Source: Candidatus Poribacteria bacterium (GTDB lineage Bacteria; Poribacteria; WGA-4E; PCPOR2b). Taken from it: a stretch of DNA of 64,000 nt. A model generated the notes under the pieces. It saw only the letters and a program-made list of their open reading frames with translations. It did not search any database and was not told the DNA's origin. The translations under genes and the position numbers were made by a program. Where the stretch lies: NCBI GenBank assembly GCA_003635265.1, contig PYIZ01000045.1, positions 1 to 64,000 on the forward strand. The letters are read 5' to 3'. Positions 1 to 8,631 of the stretch are shown piece by piece (the first letter of the stretch is position 1; each line of letters begins with the position of its first letter).

Positions 1-54
1 CTTCAGAAGCTCGGTGCAAATGTGGATTACTTCCTAGCACGACGCACCCATTAA
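1..54 (+). CDS. Possible 3' end of a gene cut by the window edge
   Basis: One frame is open from base 1 to a TAA at 52-54 and would encode 17 residues ending in LARRTH. The composition is compatible with the C-terminus of a real protein, and intergenic repeats begin about 20 bases later. Nothing else supports it; the product cannot be named. Confidence 0.3.
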   Translation, partial: LQKLGANVDYFLARRTH

Positions 55-805
55 TCCCGCTGGCCATGCAGCCCGTAGGTTGGGTTGAACGGATAAACGT
101 CAATGCTTATCAAATCCAATAGAGGCTGGGTTGTTCACCAACACCTGTTTATAGACGGATCGAGTGAAACCCAACTCAGTTTTTCATCGGGAAGTCTCCC
201 TTTCAAAAGCTTATCTCATAAAAGTATTCTTCTGTACCATCCCGATTCTATCGGGATGATCCCACCCCACAAACTAAATGAAGATCAATTTATTAATTCG
301 GTAATGTGTGGTGTTGATTGTCTGGCTCAGAATTTACAGGAATCAAGGATTTATAAGGTTAGAACCACTTCTTGATAGAGAATCGTCCGTTGTAGAATTA
401 CCCAATTATTTTTTTAAACTTCATACAGTTTGCGCTACTTATGTCAGATTACCCATAATTATAGGGTTTGCCAAAGTAGCAACATCAAAATGTCGCCACG
501 CCCTAGATAGTCCATAAGTTGGGACGAACGGGACTGATGAAAAATAGCACGCATTACCATTGGATTTGGAAGGACGATTCTGGTTGAAATTTCATAAACC
601 TGTAGGGGTAGGTCTTGTCTGTCCAACACTTGATCAGTCGCGAATTGGGATGTTGGGTTTCTCCTTATCTGCAAGAGGGTATTGTTGAAATGCAGAACAT
701 CTACAGTCCTTGACAGGTATTTGGTTTTAACCGTTCAACCCAACCTACGATGCTAATTCTTAACATGAGCCATTGGTATTATCTCAGCAAGGAGAGCAGA
801 ACGTC
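55..805. other. Gene-free stretch packed with intergenic repeats
   Basis: No convincing gene is seen: the short open frames lack ribosome sites and family-like sequence. The stretch is bounded by a perfect 19-bp inverted pair (74-92 and 731-749, CGTAGGTTGGGTTGAACGG and its complement). Inside are a hairpin with arms ATCCCGAT/ATCGGGAT at 229-262, an inverted copy of a TAGGGCGTG-type box at 488-511, and a fragment TTAACATGAGC near 760-770. Copies of all of these recur elsewhere in the window. Confidence 0.7.
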
Positions 806-1018
806 ATGAAAGAAGAAAATATCACGAGAGTTACACTTGACCCAAATAATCCATCAAAGGGAGAAACTGATTGGAAAGAAGTGGATGGGCTGACAGAGGA
901 GGAGATCCACGCTGCGGCATTATCAGATCCAGAAGCGCAACCTGTAACACCAAAAGAACTGGAAGAATTTAAACCAGTGACTGATGCTAAATCTTACTCA
1001 GAAAGAGAGCAAAAATGA
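806..1018 (+). CDS. Small acidic BrnA-like antitoxin-type protein, coupled to the next gene
   Basis: A 70-residue acidic protein. The ATG at 806 follows AAGGAGAG at a good distance; an upstream TTG at 773 lies next to a repeat box and is less likely. The pattern VTLDPNNPSKGETDW then LTEEEIHAAALSDPEAQP resembles the N-terminal part of BrnA-type or similar antitoxins, with an Asp-Pro-rich loop before a would-be DNA-binding tail. That tail is missing, and no toxin gene is adjacent. The stop overlaps the next start as ATGA (1015-1018), so it is probably translationally coupled to the FAD oxidoreductase. It may be an orphan antitoxin-like adaptor. The family link is by eye only. Confidence 0.6.
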   Translation: MKEENITRVTLDPNNPSKGETDWKEVDGLTEEEIHAAALSDPEAQPVTPKELEEFKPVTDAKSYSEREQK

Positions 1019-2565
1019 CACCAGACCACGATGTCATAATCATCGGCGGCGGACATAACGGCTTAGTTACCGCGGGGTATCTAGCGGAGGCGGGGTTAGA
1101 TGTCCTACTATTGGAGCGACGCGATTTCCTCGGCGGCGCATGTGTGACCGAAGAACTATTCCCCGGCTACCGATTTTCCGCCTGTTCCTATATCTGCCAC
1201 CTGTTACAGAACAAAGTCATTGAAGAACTGGAGCTGCGCAAGCACGGCTTTGAAGTCTATCACCTCGATCCCTCACGCTTCCAGCCGTATCCTGACGGTT
1301 CACGGCTACTCGTTTGGGACGATGTGGAACGCACCCAAGAAGAGATTTCCCGCTTCTCCCGCCGTGATGCAGAAAACTTTCCGAAATGGTTAGACTTTTG
1401 GAAGCGTGCAGCAAGTATAATCTACCCATACTTTCTGACAACACCGCCCACGATCAGCCAAATCGCCGAACGGTTACGCGGCACCGATGATGAGATGTTT
1501 TTTGACCGACTGCTCACCGTGAGCGTGAAAGACGTGCTGACCGAGTTCTTTGAGTCAGAGGTAATGCAGGGCGCGTATGCCCAAGCCCAAGACGCCGGCG
1601 ACCTCAATGCACCGGGGAGTGCATGGGCTTACACCTTCATCAAGTGCGGCAACTTCACCAAACCCGAAAATAACGGCATCGTCAAGGGCGGGATGGGCGG
1701 CATCACACAGGCGATGGCTGCGTCCGCACGGGCACGCGGTGCAACCCTGCAGACCGATGCAACAATCGACCACATCGTCGTTGAGGACGGGACCGCTTGT
1801 GGCGTTGCCCTTGCCGATGGCACGGAGATCCGCAGCCGCATCGTTGTCTCAAACGCCGATCCCAAACGCACCTTCCTCAAACTCGTTCCGCGTGAACACC
1901 TCAGTCCCAACTTCGTGAAAAGCACAACGCGGTTGAAAACGAACGCCGCTTATCTCAAATTCCACGCCGCGCTCAACGACCTCCCCGACTTCTCCGCCTA
2001 CTTCAACGGGGATTTCGATCCGCGCTACCTGTCGGAGATCAAGATCTGTCCGTCCATCGAATACTATGAGCGTAGTTGGGAGGACGCCAAACGTGGCGAG
2101 CCATCAAGGGCACCTGTGATAGAGGTACAAATCCCCTCCGTCTATGACCCAACAATGGCACCGGCGGGACACCATGTCATGTCGATCTGGGTGCTTTACG
2201 CCCCCGTCCATCTGCGGGAAGGAACATGGGATGAACGTCGGCAGGAGGTCGGTGAAGCCCTCATCGATACGCTCTCCGCTTACGCGCCAAATCTCCGTGA
2301 TATTATCGTGGACTGGTCGCTGTTTACCCCCATCGACCTAGAACGACGGGTCGGTCTCACCGACGGAAATATCCGCCACCTCGACATCGTTGCCAGCCAA
2401 TTCCTTGCCCAACGTCCACTCGGCGGTTGGGCGCACTACCGGACACCGATCGCCAACCTCTACCTCTGCGGCGCGGGCACACACCCCGGTGGTGAAGTGA
2501 CCGGGGCACCGGGCCATAACGCCGCCGCCGTTATCCTATCGGATTGGTCGAACGCTGGGGATTGA
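1015..2565 (+). CDS. FAD-dependent oxidoreductase, phytoene desaturase / PYROXD2-like
   Basis: A 516-residue flavoprotein. Residues 6-45 form a Rossmann dinucleotide site (IIIGGGHNGLVTAGYLAEAG, then a terminal Glu on strand 2 and a GGA turn). The C-terminus has the typical FAD-closing segment (YLCGAGTHPGGEVTGAPGHN, about 485-505). The arrangement matches the CrtI/PYROXD2 group of NAD(P)/FAD amine-oxidase-like proteins. No carotenoid genes are nearby, so a carotenoid role is unlikely; substrate unknown. Its start overlaps the preceding small ORF by 4 bases. It converges on the propeller gene with only 9 bases between stop codons. Confidence 0.85.
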   Translation: MTPDHDVIIIGGGHNGLVTAGYLAEAGLDVLLLERRDFLGGACVTEELFPGYRFSACSYICHLLQNKVIEELELRKHGFEVYHLDPSRFQPYPDGSRLLVWDDVERTQEEISRFSRRDAENFPKWLDFWKRAASIIYPYFLTTPPTISQIAERLRGTDDEMFFDRLLTVSVKDVLTEFFESEVMQGAYAQAQDAGDLNAPGSAWAYTFIKCGNFTKPENNGIVKGGMGGITQAMAASARARGATLQTDATIDHIVVEDGTACGVALADGTEIRSRIVVSNADPKRTFLKLVPREHLSPNFVKSTTRLKTNAAYLKFHAALNDLPDFSAYFNGDFDPRYLSEIKICPSIEYYERSWEDAKRGEPSRAPVIEVQIPSVYDPTMAPAGHHVMSIWVLYAPVHLREGTWDERRQEVGEALIDTLSAYAPNLRDIIVDWSLFTPIDLERRVGLTDGNIRHLDIVASQFLAQRPLGGWAHYRTPIANLYLCGAGTHPGGEVTGAPGHNAAAVILSDWSNAGD

Positions 2566-2574
2566 GCTTTCCCC

Positions 2575-4086
2575 TCACTCCAGCCAGAACGCGTACAACT
2601 TTGTACCCCGCAATATGAAGCGGAGGCATACCGCCTTGTCGCTGATTAAACGAGGCGAATCCTTCCATCTCAATTTCCCACGCAGATGATCTCCGTTGAG
2701 GGGGAAACATTCATGCTTGGACAGTCCCGGAAGTGGCTGCATCGTCTCTGCATCTAGGATTTCGGCACGAAGTTCGCCGCGTAGGACATCTGCATTGACA
2801 TACAGATCCGTTCCGTTTAGCATAAATCGTTCTGTGACAACCGTCCCTTCCCCTTCGGCATCAAGAGAAACGAACCCATCAAGCCTCAGTATTGACAGGT
2901 GCAGCGCACCGGCATCGTTAAAATATTCGGCGTAGTCTTCGCTGTAGATGCTCTGGTGGCCACGAAAGCGGTGGGCATTGTGATAAATCCGTATCTCACG
3001 GTCTTCGTGCACGATGGGACGGCTACACACAGCGACCTGAGTGGTGCCGTAATTTACCCCGTCCCACGGCTCAACCCCGATAAACACTCCCCTATCTGCC
3101 ACACGCTCCCAGTTATACAGATCGCGAGACACCGCTAGTTCCACCTGATTGATACCGCAATGGTTCATCTGCGGGAGGTCAGGACCAGCGGGATTAAACA
3201 GTAACGGGAAGCCGATGTACATCCCCTCGTAAGGCATCAGCGGCATCATGTAAAGTTGAGCGATATAATCCGTGTCTTCCAGAACAGGCGGTGTAAGATA
3301 TGCAGGGTTCTCAACAACCTCCTGAATACGACGCTTGCGATTCTCTCTATCAATTTCGTCGGTATGCAGAGCCAGTTTCGGTTCGGTCCAGTTCACAAAG
3401 TCCGCGCTCGTTGAAACCCAAAGAGACCGCCCCCATACTGTGCGCTGTTTCACAGTGGCGACATACTGATTACTAATTTCGTCATAGATGAAGTTCGAGG
3501 TATCTTCGCTGGGGATGGGAGGCACATCGAGTAAGGTCCAACAAAAACCGTCCGGCGAAACCCCCGGCAATCGTCCCATATTGCGCGTATCGCTGAAAAG
3601 TCCCTTATAGCAACGTTGCGGATCATCATCGCGTTCATCACGAATCACGTGATAAAGGTGTTGCTCAGTAATCTCCGGCGGATTGTAAACCCCCCGACGT
3701 GTCAGAAATTCCAGCTTCGAGTCGTAGGCGATATTATTGTCCTTCGATCCGCGCCGTTGGTAAAGTCCCAGTGAAGGCGTTTCCCAGTGAACCCCGTCCG
3801 TTGATGTCGCGTAATGTTTACGACTACTTTCCGTGCCTGCTATCTCGCCGGGTGGAATAGCATAGTGTGCATCATACCACCATTCCCAAATCCCTTTTTC
3901 AGAGTTCCATTGCGGTGCGTTTCCGCTCTGAACATACACCTGCTCACGAGAACGATCAGCTTTCAGGATGGGACCGTGTTTATCTGGTTGATGCAACCTC
4001 CGACTCACGTTGGAGGTGCTTGCTATGGCGTGATCGTCGAGGAATAGTTGTTTATGTTGCGCCGGATTAATCTGTGGGGATGTCAT
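2575..4086 (-). CDS. Five-bladed beta-propeller glycosyl hydrolase-like protein
   Basis: A 503-residue cytosolic-looking protein without a signal peptide. Early FLDDH, a WEWWYDAHY segment, repeated Trp/Asp-rich blades and late IYHNAH resemble GH43/GH32-type propeller proteins common in planctomycetes and related bacteria, where they are annotated as glycosyl hydrolase family 32-like hypotheticals. Catalytic residues cannot be assigned with certainty by eye. It begins 15 bases after the stop of the metallo-beta-lactamase gene on the same strand, so the two are very likely co-transcribed. A sugar-related role is inferred. Confidence 0.65.
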   Translation of the reverse strand: MTSPQINPAQHKQLFLDDHAIASTSNVSRRLHQPDKHGPILKADRSREQVYVQSGNAPQWNSEKGIWEWWYDAHYAIPPGEIAGTESSRKHYATSTDGVHWETPSLGLYQRRGSKDNNIAYDSKLEFLTRRGVYNPPEITEQHLYHVIRDERDDDPQRCYKGLFSDTRNMGRLPGVSPDGFCWTLLDVPPIPSEDTSNFIYDEISNQYVATVKQRTVWGRSLWVSTSADFVNWTEPKLALHTDEIDRENRKRRIQEVVENPAYLTPPVLEDTDYIAQLYMMPLMPYEGMYIGFPLLFNPAGPDLPQMNHCGINQVELAVSRDLYNWERVADRGVFIGVEPWDGVNYGTTQVAVCSRPIVHEDREIRIYHNAHRFRGHQSIYSEDYAEYFNDAGALHLSILRLDGFVSLDAEGEGTVVTERFMLNGTDLYVNADVLRGELRAEILDAETMQPLPGLSKHECFPLNGDHLRGKLRWKDSPRLISDKAVCLRFILRGTKLYAFWLE

Positions 4087-4101
4087 GACATCAACCTTTC
4101 C

Positions 4102-5889
4102 TTACCAATAAGCGACAGCCTCAGCAATCTCACCGAGATGCCTCCCATTCCACGTAACATCCGCCACGATGGGAAGTGCATGGGTGGTAAACTGCATTGG
4201 GAAGGTTGCCTCCACCTGACAGGCGGTATTGGTGTTTCCGTCTACTTGCAGGTCTATCGTTGCGGGAGAAAGCTGCACACCGTCAACCGAACGGAAGTGA
4301 AGAGTGCACGTCCGTGCTTCTGCTTCGTGATTGGTGATATTGAGGTTGAATGCCACCGTCGCTCCGGGCTGGATGCGAACCTTGTACGGATAGAACTCGA
4401 CCCAATGCGGATCCATCCCCATATTGGGGTGCGGCTGATCGAGGATCTGCGTAAAGAGATCCGTCCACCGGTCCATCCAACCAACCCACCGCTCCGCTTT
4501 CGCTCGATCGAAGGAAATACAACCCCCATGACCGGTAAAAAGATAATCTGGATCGGCATTGAGAATCTGCTGAGGCATATCGCGGTAACTCGAAACAGGC
4601 GTCCGATTCTTCGGGATAAAGGAATGAATAAAATCCCGCTGTTCCCTAAATGACATCCCGGAGATATTGTCCCCAACGCTCAAGAATTTCTTCCCATCCA
4701 CCGTGAACCAGATAAGATGATGGTATAAGGTCTGTCCCGGATGTTGTTCAACGAAAAAGTCAATCTCGCGCCACCGGAAAGCTTCTTCTCTCTCAACAAC
4801 GTGGTCTACCTTCATTCCGTGCGGCACCGCGCAAGGCATATCGTAATTTTCTGGGTGTTCTAGGAGGTCCTTTAGCTCAGGAGACGATACGACCCGCGTC
4901 CCGTAACGCGCTTGCAGCATCGGGTAGCCAGCGAGGTGATCGTCGTGGTAGTGGGTTGGCAAAAACCATTCGACCGTGTGGATCCCCAGTTCCGTTTCGA
5001 GATAGGGTGACAGATGGTCGATATAACGGTGCGGGTTGGCGCTGATGGGCGCATTGGAGGTGTAACCACAGTCAATAAAAAGCGCGTGTCCTTCATCGTC
5101 CCGGACAATATAGGTGTTGGCAGCGGAGTTTGTAATCTCGTAGACATGTTCCGTGATCTGACGAAATTCGGAGCGATAGTATTCATAAGGTTGAGCATGG
5201 AAGAGTTCGTACAATTCCTCTAACGCGGCTTGTAATTTGGAGAACGACCCCTCTGTCGGTTCAAACGGCTCGCCATGCCCCGGCAGAATCAGATCTGCGT
5301 TAAGCCCTGCGGCGGTCTTCAAGCTCTCCAGATGATTGATATGCCCTTGGAAGTCCATATAGTTCCACTGACTCCAGAAATAGTCCCGAATTTTCCCGCT
5401 ACCCGACATCAGATCCCCGCAGGCGAGTATCTGCTTCCCGTCTAACTCGAAAAGATAACCCACCGCGCCGAAGGTGTGGCCCGGCAGCGGAATCACATCG
5501 AAACGAATCCCCTCCCATGACACGCTCTCGTAGTCGTAAGCGTACTGATCCGGCGCAAGATCATCCAAGGGGCCAAAGCAGGGGTAGTAGGAGGTGTAAT
5601 TGTCGTAAATATCATAGGACGCCTTGAGGATATCGGTTTCCTCAAAGAACCGTTTCTCCGCAAACGGGAAGACAATCTGTGCACCGCCCCTTTTCCAGTG
5701 AGCTGCAGCAGAACAGGTATCCCGATGAAAATGGGTTAATAACACCTGATTGACTTCCTGAACACCGTTGGTCTCAAGTGTTGCCGGAGAGGTCCCGCAG
5801 TCAATCAGCAGTGTTTTGCCATTTACCGTAATCCCGTAAATGCTACATGTATCTTGAATAAAAAAAATATGATCAGTCAGTTTTCGCAT
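4102..5889 (-). CDS. Protein with two tandem metallo-beta-lactamase domains and a C-terminal beta-sandwich
   Basis: 595 residues from the ATG at 5889, which has TGAGG nine bases upstream; a GTG at 5904 is possible but less likely. Domain 1 (about 1-220) has HFHRDT, PGHTFG, a GD in ACGDLMSG, and LPGHGEP. Domain 2 (about 240-470) has the full THYHDDHLAG, HPGQT, SVGDNISG and FTGHGG. The C-terminal 110 residues look like an Ig-like/NEW3-type beta-sandwich. Domain 1 has Thr where the second zinc normally takes His (HxHxDH), so its metal site is probably impaired. Likely a hydrolase acting on an ester or lactone; substrate unknown. Co-transcribed with the downstream propeller gene. Confidence 0.8.
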   Translation of the reverse strand: MRKLTDHIFFIQDTCSIYGITVNGKTLLIDCGTSPATLETNGVQEVNQVLLTHFHRDTCSAAAHWKRGGAQIVFPFAEKRFFEETDILKASYDIYDNYTSYYPCFGPLDDLAPDQYAYDYESVSWEGIRFDVIPLPGHTFGAVGYLFELDGKQILACGDLMSGSGKIRDYFWSQWNYMDFQGHINHLESLKTAAGLNADLILPGHGEPFEPTEGSFSKLQAALEELYELFHAQPYEYYRSEFRQITEHVYEITNSAANTYIVRDDEGHALFIDCGYTSNAPISANPHRYIDHLSPYLETELGIHTVEWFLPTHYHDDHLAGYPMLQARYGTRVVSSPELKDLLEHPENYDMPCAVPHGMKVDHVVEREEAFRWREIDFFVEQHPGQTLYHHLIWFTVDGKKFLSVGDNISGMSFREQRDFIHSFIPKNRTPVSSYRDMPQQILNADPDYLFTGHGGCISFDRAKAERWVGWMDRWTDLFTQILDQPHPNMGMDPHWVEFYPYKVRIQPGATVAFNLNITNHEAEARTCTLHFRSVDGVQLSPATIDLQVDGNTNTACQVEATFPMQFTTHALPIVADVTWNGRHLGEIAEAVAYW

Positions 5890-5904
5890 ATTTGGCTGCC
5901 TCAC

Positions 5905-6154
5905 TTAGATCTGATTTTGGCTCATGTTAAGAAATTGTGCACCAAAAACCAATTCGCTCATATAAAGAGATCGTACAACAACAATCGTAGGGGCGGGGTC
6001 TCCCCGCCCGAGCATTTCAGATTTTGGGAAGGTTGTAGGGACAACCCCCCGATAGATCGGGATTTCGCTGACGCTCAACTTGTGGTTGCCCGTCTTGAGT
6101 ATTTTTTTATTTACATAGATTCGTGTTAATTCGCGGATGCTTTGCACCTTCTCC
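5905..6154. repeat. Spacer with repeat box and GTAG hairpin
   Basis: Holds a GCTCATGTTAAGAAATTGTG box (5919-5950) and a GTAG-prefixed hairpin at 5987-6009 with 8-bp arms GGGCGGGG/CCCCGCCC and a 3-base loop. A further ATCGGGA-type palindrome follows near 6050. Related copies occur throughout the window. Confidence 0.7.
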
Positions 6155-7171
6155 TTACTTTTTCTCCATAAACGCCGGAACATCAATACATTCCCCGTTT
6201 CGACGGGCGGACTCCCAACCTGCAAGCACCGGGGCTAAAGAAAAAAGCCCATCATGATAGTCATTCAGCAAGAGGCTGGGATCGTTTGCCCGTACGGCTT
6301 CAATGAAAATGCGGTCCTGCTTAAACCATGGATCAAACTCATCCGCCTGATAAACCGTTTCACCATCGACCTCGATCGAGTCGTAGCCGTAGACCGCCAA
6401 ATGCCCCCCTTCGTAGAAGATTGTAAACCACGGCTCCGCCCGAAAACTGGGAGCGGCTGAAATGAAGGTCAGCGTCATCGTCGCTCCGTTGGAGAAACAG
6501 TAGTTGAAGGAAGAGGTCAGCGGGTTGTGGTACGATGGACGCTGGCAGTAGAACGCTTGTGCCCGATCAACGTTCAACCCTGTCATGAAACGTGCGTAGT
6601 CGGTCGCGTGGACACCCCAATCCAACGCCTGCCCGCCCGATTTATCCATATCAGACCACCAAGAATCCTTTTGCGCTCCTGTTGGGGTGACAGGGAGTCC
6701 ACTAACACTCTGGAATCGGACATGGACAATTTTCTGCCCTTCCAGACGTTTACGCGCTTCCTGAAAAATTGGCCGATACCGTTCCCGGAAGCAGACCGTG
6801 CTGATTACGCCGGCTCCGCGAATCGCATCATTGATCTTGTGGGCAACATCCATCGTCAGTGCTTGTGGCTTCTCGCTGAAGATATGAATCCCTTTTGTGG
6901 CGGTGGTTGCCTCAACATCGGTACGTGCATACGCTGGGACGACCGAGTAAAGCGCGTCCATATCTTCGTTATCCAGCATTTGGTGACCATCAGCGTAGGT
7001 TTTAGAGATATTAAACGCTTCAGCTGTTGATTGGAGCGACTCTGAATTGCTATCACAGATGGCGACAATTTCAACGCCATCGAGTTTCAGCAAGTTTGGG
7101 ATGTGGGTGCTATTCGCCCAAGACCCGCAGCCGTAGATTCCAATGCGAACCTTGTTATCCATTGAAGCCAT
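6155..7171 (-). CDS. Gfo/Idh/MocA-family oxidoreductase
   Basis: 338 residues with a near-ideal GGAGGA site eight bases before the ATG. The N-terminal Rossmann fold shows GIYGCGSWANSTHIPNLL (about 10-28) and the family EKP motif in SEKPQALT (about 95). The C-terminal alpha/beta domain has DKSGGQALDWGVHATD, typical of the substrate-binding half. Such enzymes oxidise or reduce sugars, inositols or related polyols with NAD(P). It lies 31 bases downstream of the SHMT-like gene on the same strand. Substrate not predictable. Confidence 0.88.
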   Translation of the reverse strand: MASMDNKVRIGIYGCGSWANSTHIPNLLKLDGVEIVAICDSNSESLQSTAEAFNISKTYADGHQMLDNEDMDALYSVVPAYARTDVEATTATKGIHIFSEKPQALTMDVAHKINDAIRGAGVISTVCFRERYRPIFQEARKRLEGQKIVHVRFQSVSGLPVTPTGAQKDSWWSDMDKSGGQALDWGVHATDYARFMTGLNVDRAQAFYCQRPSYHNPLTSSFNYCFSNGATMTLTFISAAPSFRAEPWFTIFYEGGHLAVYGYDSIEVDGETVYQADEFDPWFKQDRIFIEAVRANDPSLLLNDYHDGLFSLAPVLAGWESARRNGECIDVPAFMEKK

Positions 7172-7202
7172 AAAAGGATTCCTCCGTTATGTAGTTTCCC
7201 TC

Positions 7203-8447
7203 TCAGACACCTTCCAGCGTAAACCGCATCCCATTAAATCGCCGCCCCAACGCGGTCGCCTGACGCTTAACGGCATCGAGATCTTCTCCCTTCAACGCAT
7301 CGACGATACAATCCGCAACCTCCGGCACATCCGTCGATGTCATACCGCGTCGAGTCACCTCTTGGACTCCAATCCGTAAGCCGTGTGTCCCCAACTCCGC
7401 CGGAACACTCGCCCCACCGGCGATGATATTGCACGCCTCAAGCTGGTCTGCCATCGCTTTGCTCTCACCGAACTCGGCAACAATTGGTATCAACGTGTGT
7501 GATTCCGTGAAGCCAAGGTCCTGCCCAAGGAGACGGATCCCCCGCTCATGCAACGCCTGCCCCAACGCCTTTGCGTTGCTGATGATTGCGTCCGCATGTT
7601 CTTCACCACAAGCCAGCCACTCTAAGAATGTTCCCGCCAACGCCGGCAGACGACCGAGGTGATGATTGCTCTCAAGGAGTGGGGCAACCGCAGGACCGAT
7701 CTGTTCCGCAAGCGCTCTGTCATTTGTCAGGATTATCCCACCTTGCGGTCCAGCGAGGGTTTTATGCGTGCTGGAGATAATCACGTCTGCGCCCTCCTCG
7801 AACGGTGATTGAAATCGTCCACCGGCGATAAGCCCCATCACATGGGCAGCGTCATAGATCAGGTATGAATCAGGACAGTATCGGTTCATCGCTTCCTTCA
7901 GTTCGCGGGCAGGCTGCGGAAAGAGAAACACCCCCGACCCAATGGTCACTAGTTTGGGACAGTGCTCCCGGATAAGCGCAACCGTCTGATCAAGATCGAT
8001 ATTAGACTGAAGTCCGTCCCACGGGATCTCAATAGATTCGAGCGATACCTTCAGCGGTGAGGAGGCTAACTTGTCCGCATATTGATGCCCGTTATGAAGC
8101 TCCAACGCAATATCGCCGGGACGTGCTAGCCCAAAGGTAGTCGCGATGCCCGCGAGGTTGCCGGAGAGTGGACGGAGATCGACATACGCCGCACCGAAGA
8201 GTTGCTTTGCCAGTTTCTGCGCCAACTCCTCGATCTGGACGATGAACCGGTTCCCTTGGTAAACCCGCGCCTGTAGATCAATACCGCTGTAGTTCCCGTA
8301 ACGCTGATCCAAATCTTCGACTAGCAGTCCCTCTACCAACGGACTCGGCACGTTTTCGGAGGCGATAAGATTCAGACAATTCCCTCGAAACGTGTTGTGC
8401 TGCTCCAATAGGGAGTTAATCTCTTGAACTTTTTCGTTGGAATCCAT
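7203..8447 (-). CDS. Divergent serine hydroxymethyltransferase-like PLP enzyme
   Basis: 414 residues from the ATG at 8447, preceded by ACGAGG; the frame extends to 8513 but this start gives the usual family length. Fold-type I PLP enzyme with NLIASENVPSPLV near the N-terminus and the PLP-lysine segment SSTHKTLAGPQGG (about residue 230). In housekeeping GlyA the equivalent reads THKTLRGPRGG and a KYAEGYPGRRYYGG-like stretch is present; here the latter is replaced by QRYGNYSGIDLQARVYQG. It may therefore be a paralog acting on another beta-hydroxy or alpha-methyl amino acid. Neighbouring DAO oxidase and dehydrogenase genes suggest amino acid or methylamine catabolism. Confidence 0.8.
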   Translation of the reverse strand: MDSNEKVQEINSLLEQHNTFRGNCLNLIASENVPSPLVEGLLVEDLDQRYGNYSGIDLQARVYQGNRFIVQIEELAQKLAKQLFGAAYVDLRPLSGNLAGIATTFGLARPGDIALELHNGHQYADKLASSPLKVSLESIEIPWDGLQSNIDLDQTVALIREHCPKLVTIGSGVFLFPQPARELKEAMNRYCPDSYLIYDAAHVMGLIAGGRFQSPFEEGADVIISSTHKTLAGPQGGIILTNDRALAEQIGPAVAPLLESNHHLGRLPALAGTFLEWLACGEEHADAIISNAKALGQALHERGIRLLGQDLGFTESHTLIPIVAEFGESKAMADQLEACNIIAGGASVPAELGTHGLRIGVQEVTRRGMTSTDVPEVADCIVDALKGEDLDAVKRQATALGRRFNGMRFTLEGV

Positions 8448-8519
8448 AGAAACCTCGTTATAGATAAGTTTTTCACTTTGGTCGGGAGCAGATTCGCCTC
8501 TATCCTTAAACAATCACGC

Positions 8520-8631
8520 TTATAACCTTGAGGATATTGAGCTCACTAGTTCATTAGCACATTAATGAACCAATGAACAAGGGGCTTTCACCTTTCGCGT
8601 TATCAACATTTGCAAACGAGCACCATTTGGT
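8520..8631. repeat. 8-bp (AATGAACY) array in spacer
   Basis: From about 8543 to 8580 the spacer contains inverted and direct units of an AATGAAC-type octamer (CTAGTTCATTAGCAC followed by AATGAACCAATGAACA). It is followed by a weak TTTCACCTTTCGCGTT stretch resembling the 7-bp family. Confidence 0.65.

Noticed and set aside
103..674. Several 70-90 residue frames near the window start
   Set aside because: They cross repeat hairpins and lack ribosome sites and recognisable sequence.
1015..2565. Carotenoid phytoene desaturase
   Set aside because: No crtB or other carotenoid genes are nearby and the sequence fits the PYROXD2-like branch better.
4048..4653. 201-residue open frame on the plus strand
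   Set aside because: Antisense to the metallo-beta-lactamase and propeller genes; Cys/Arg-rich composition without a plausible fold.
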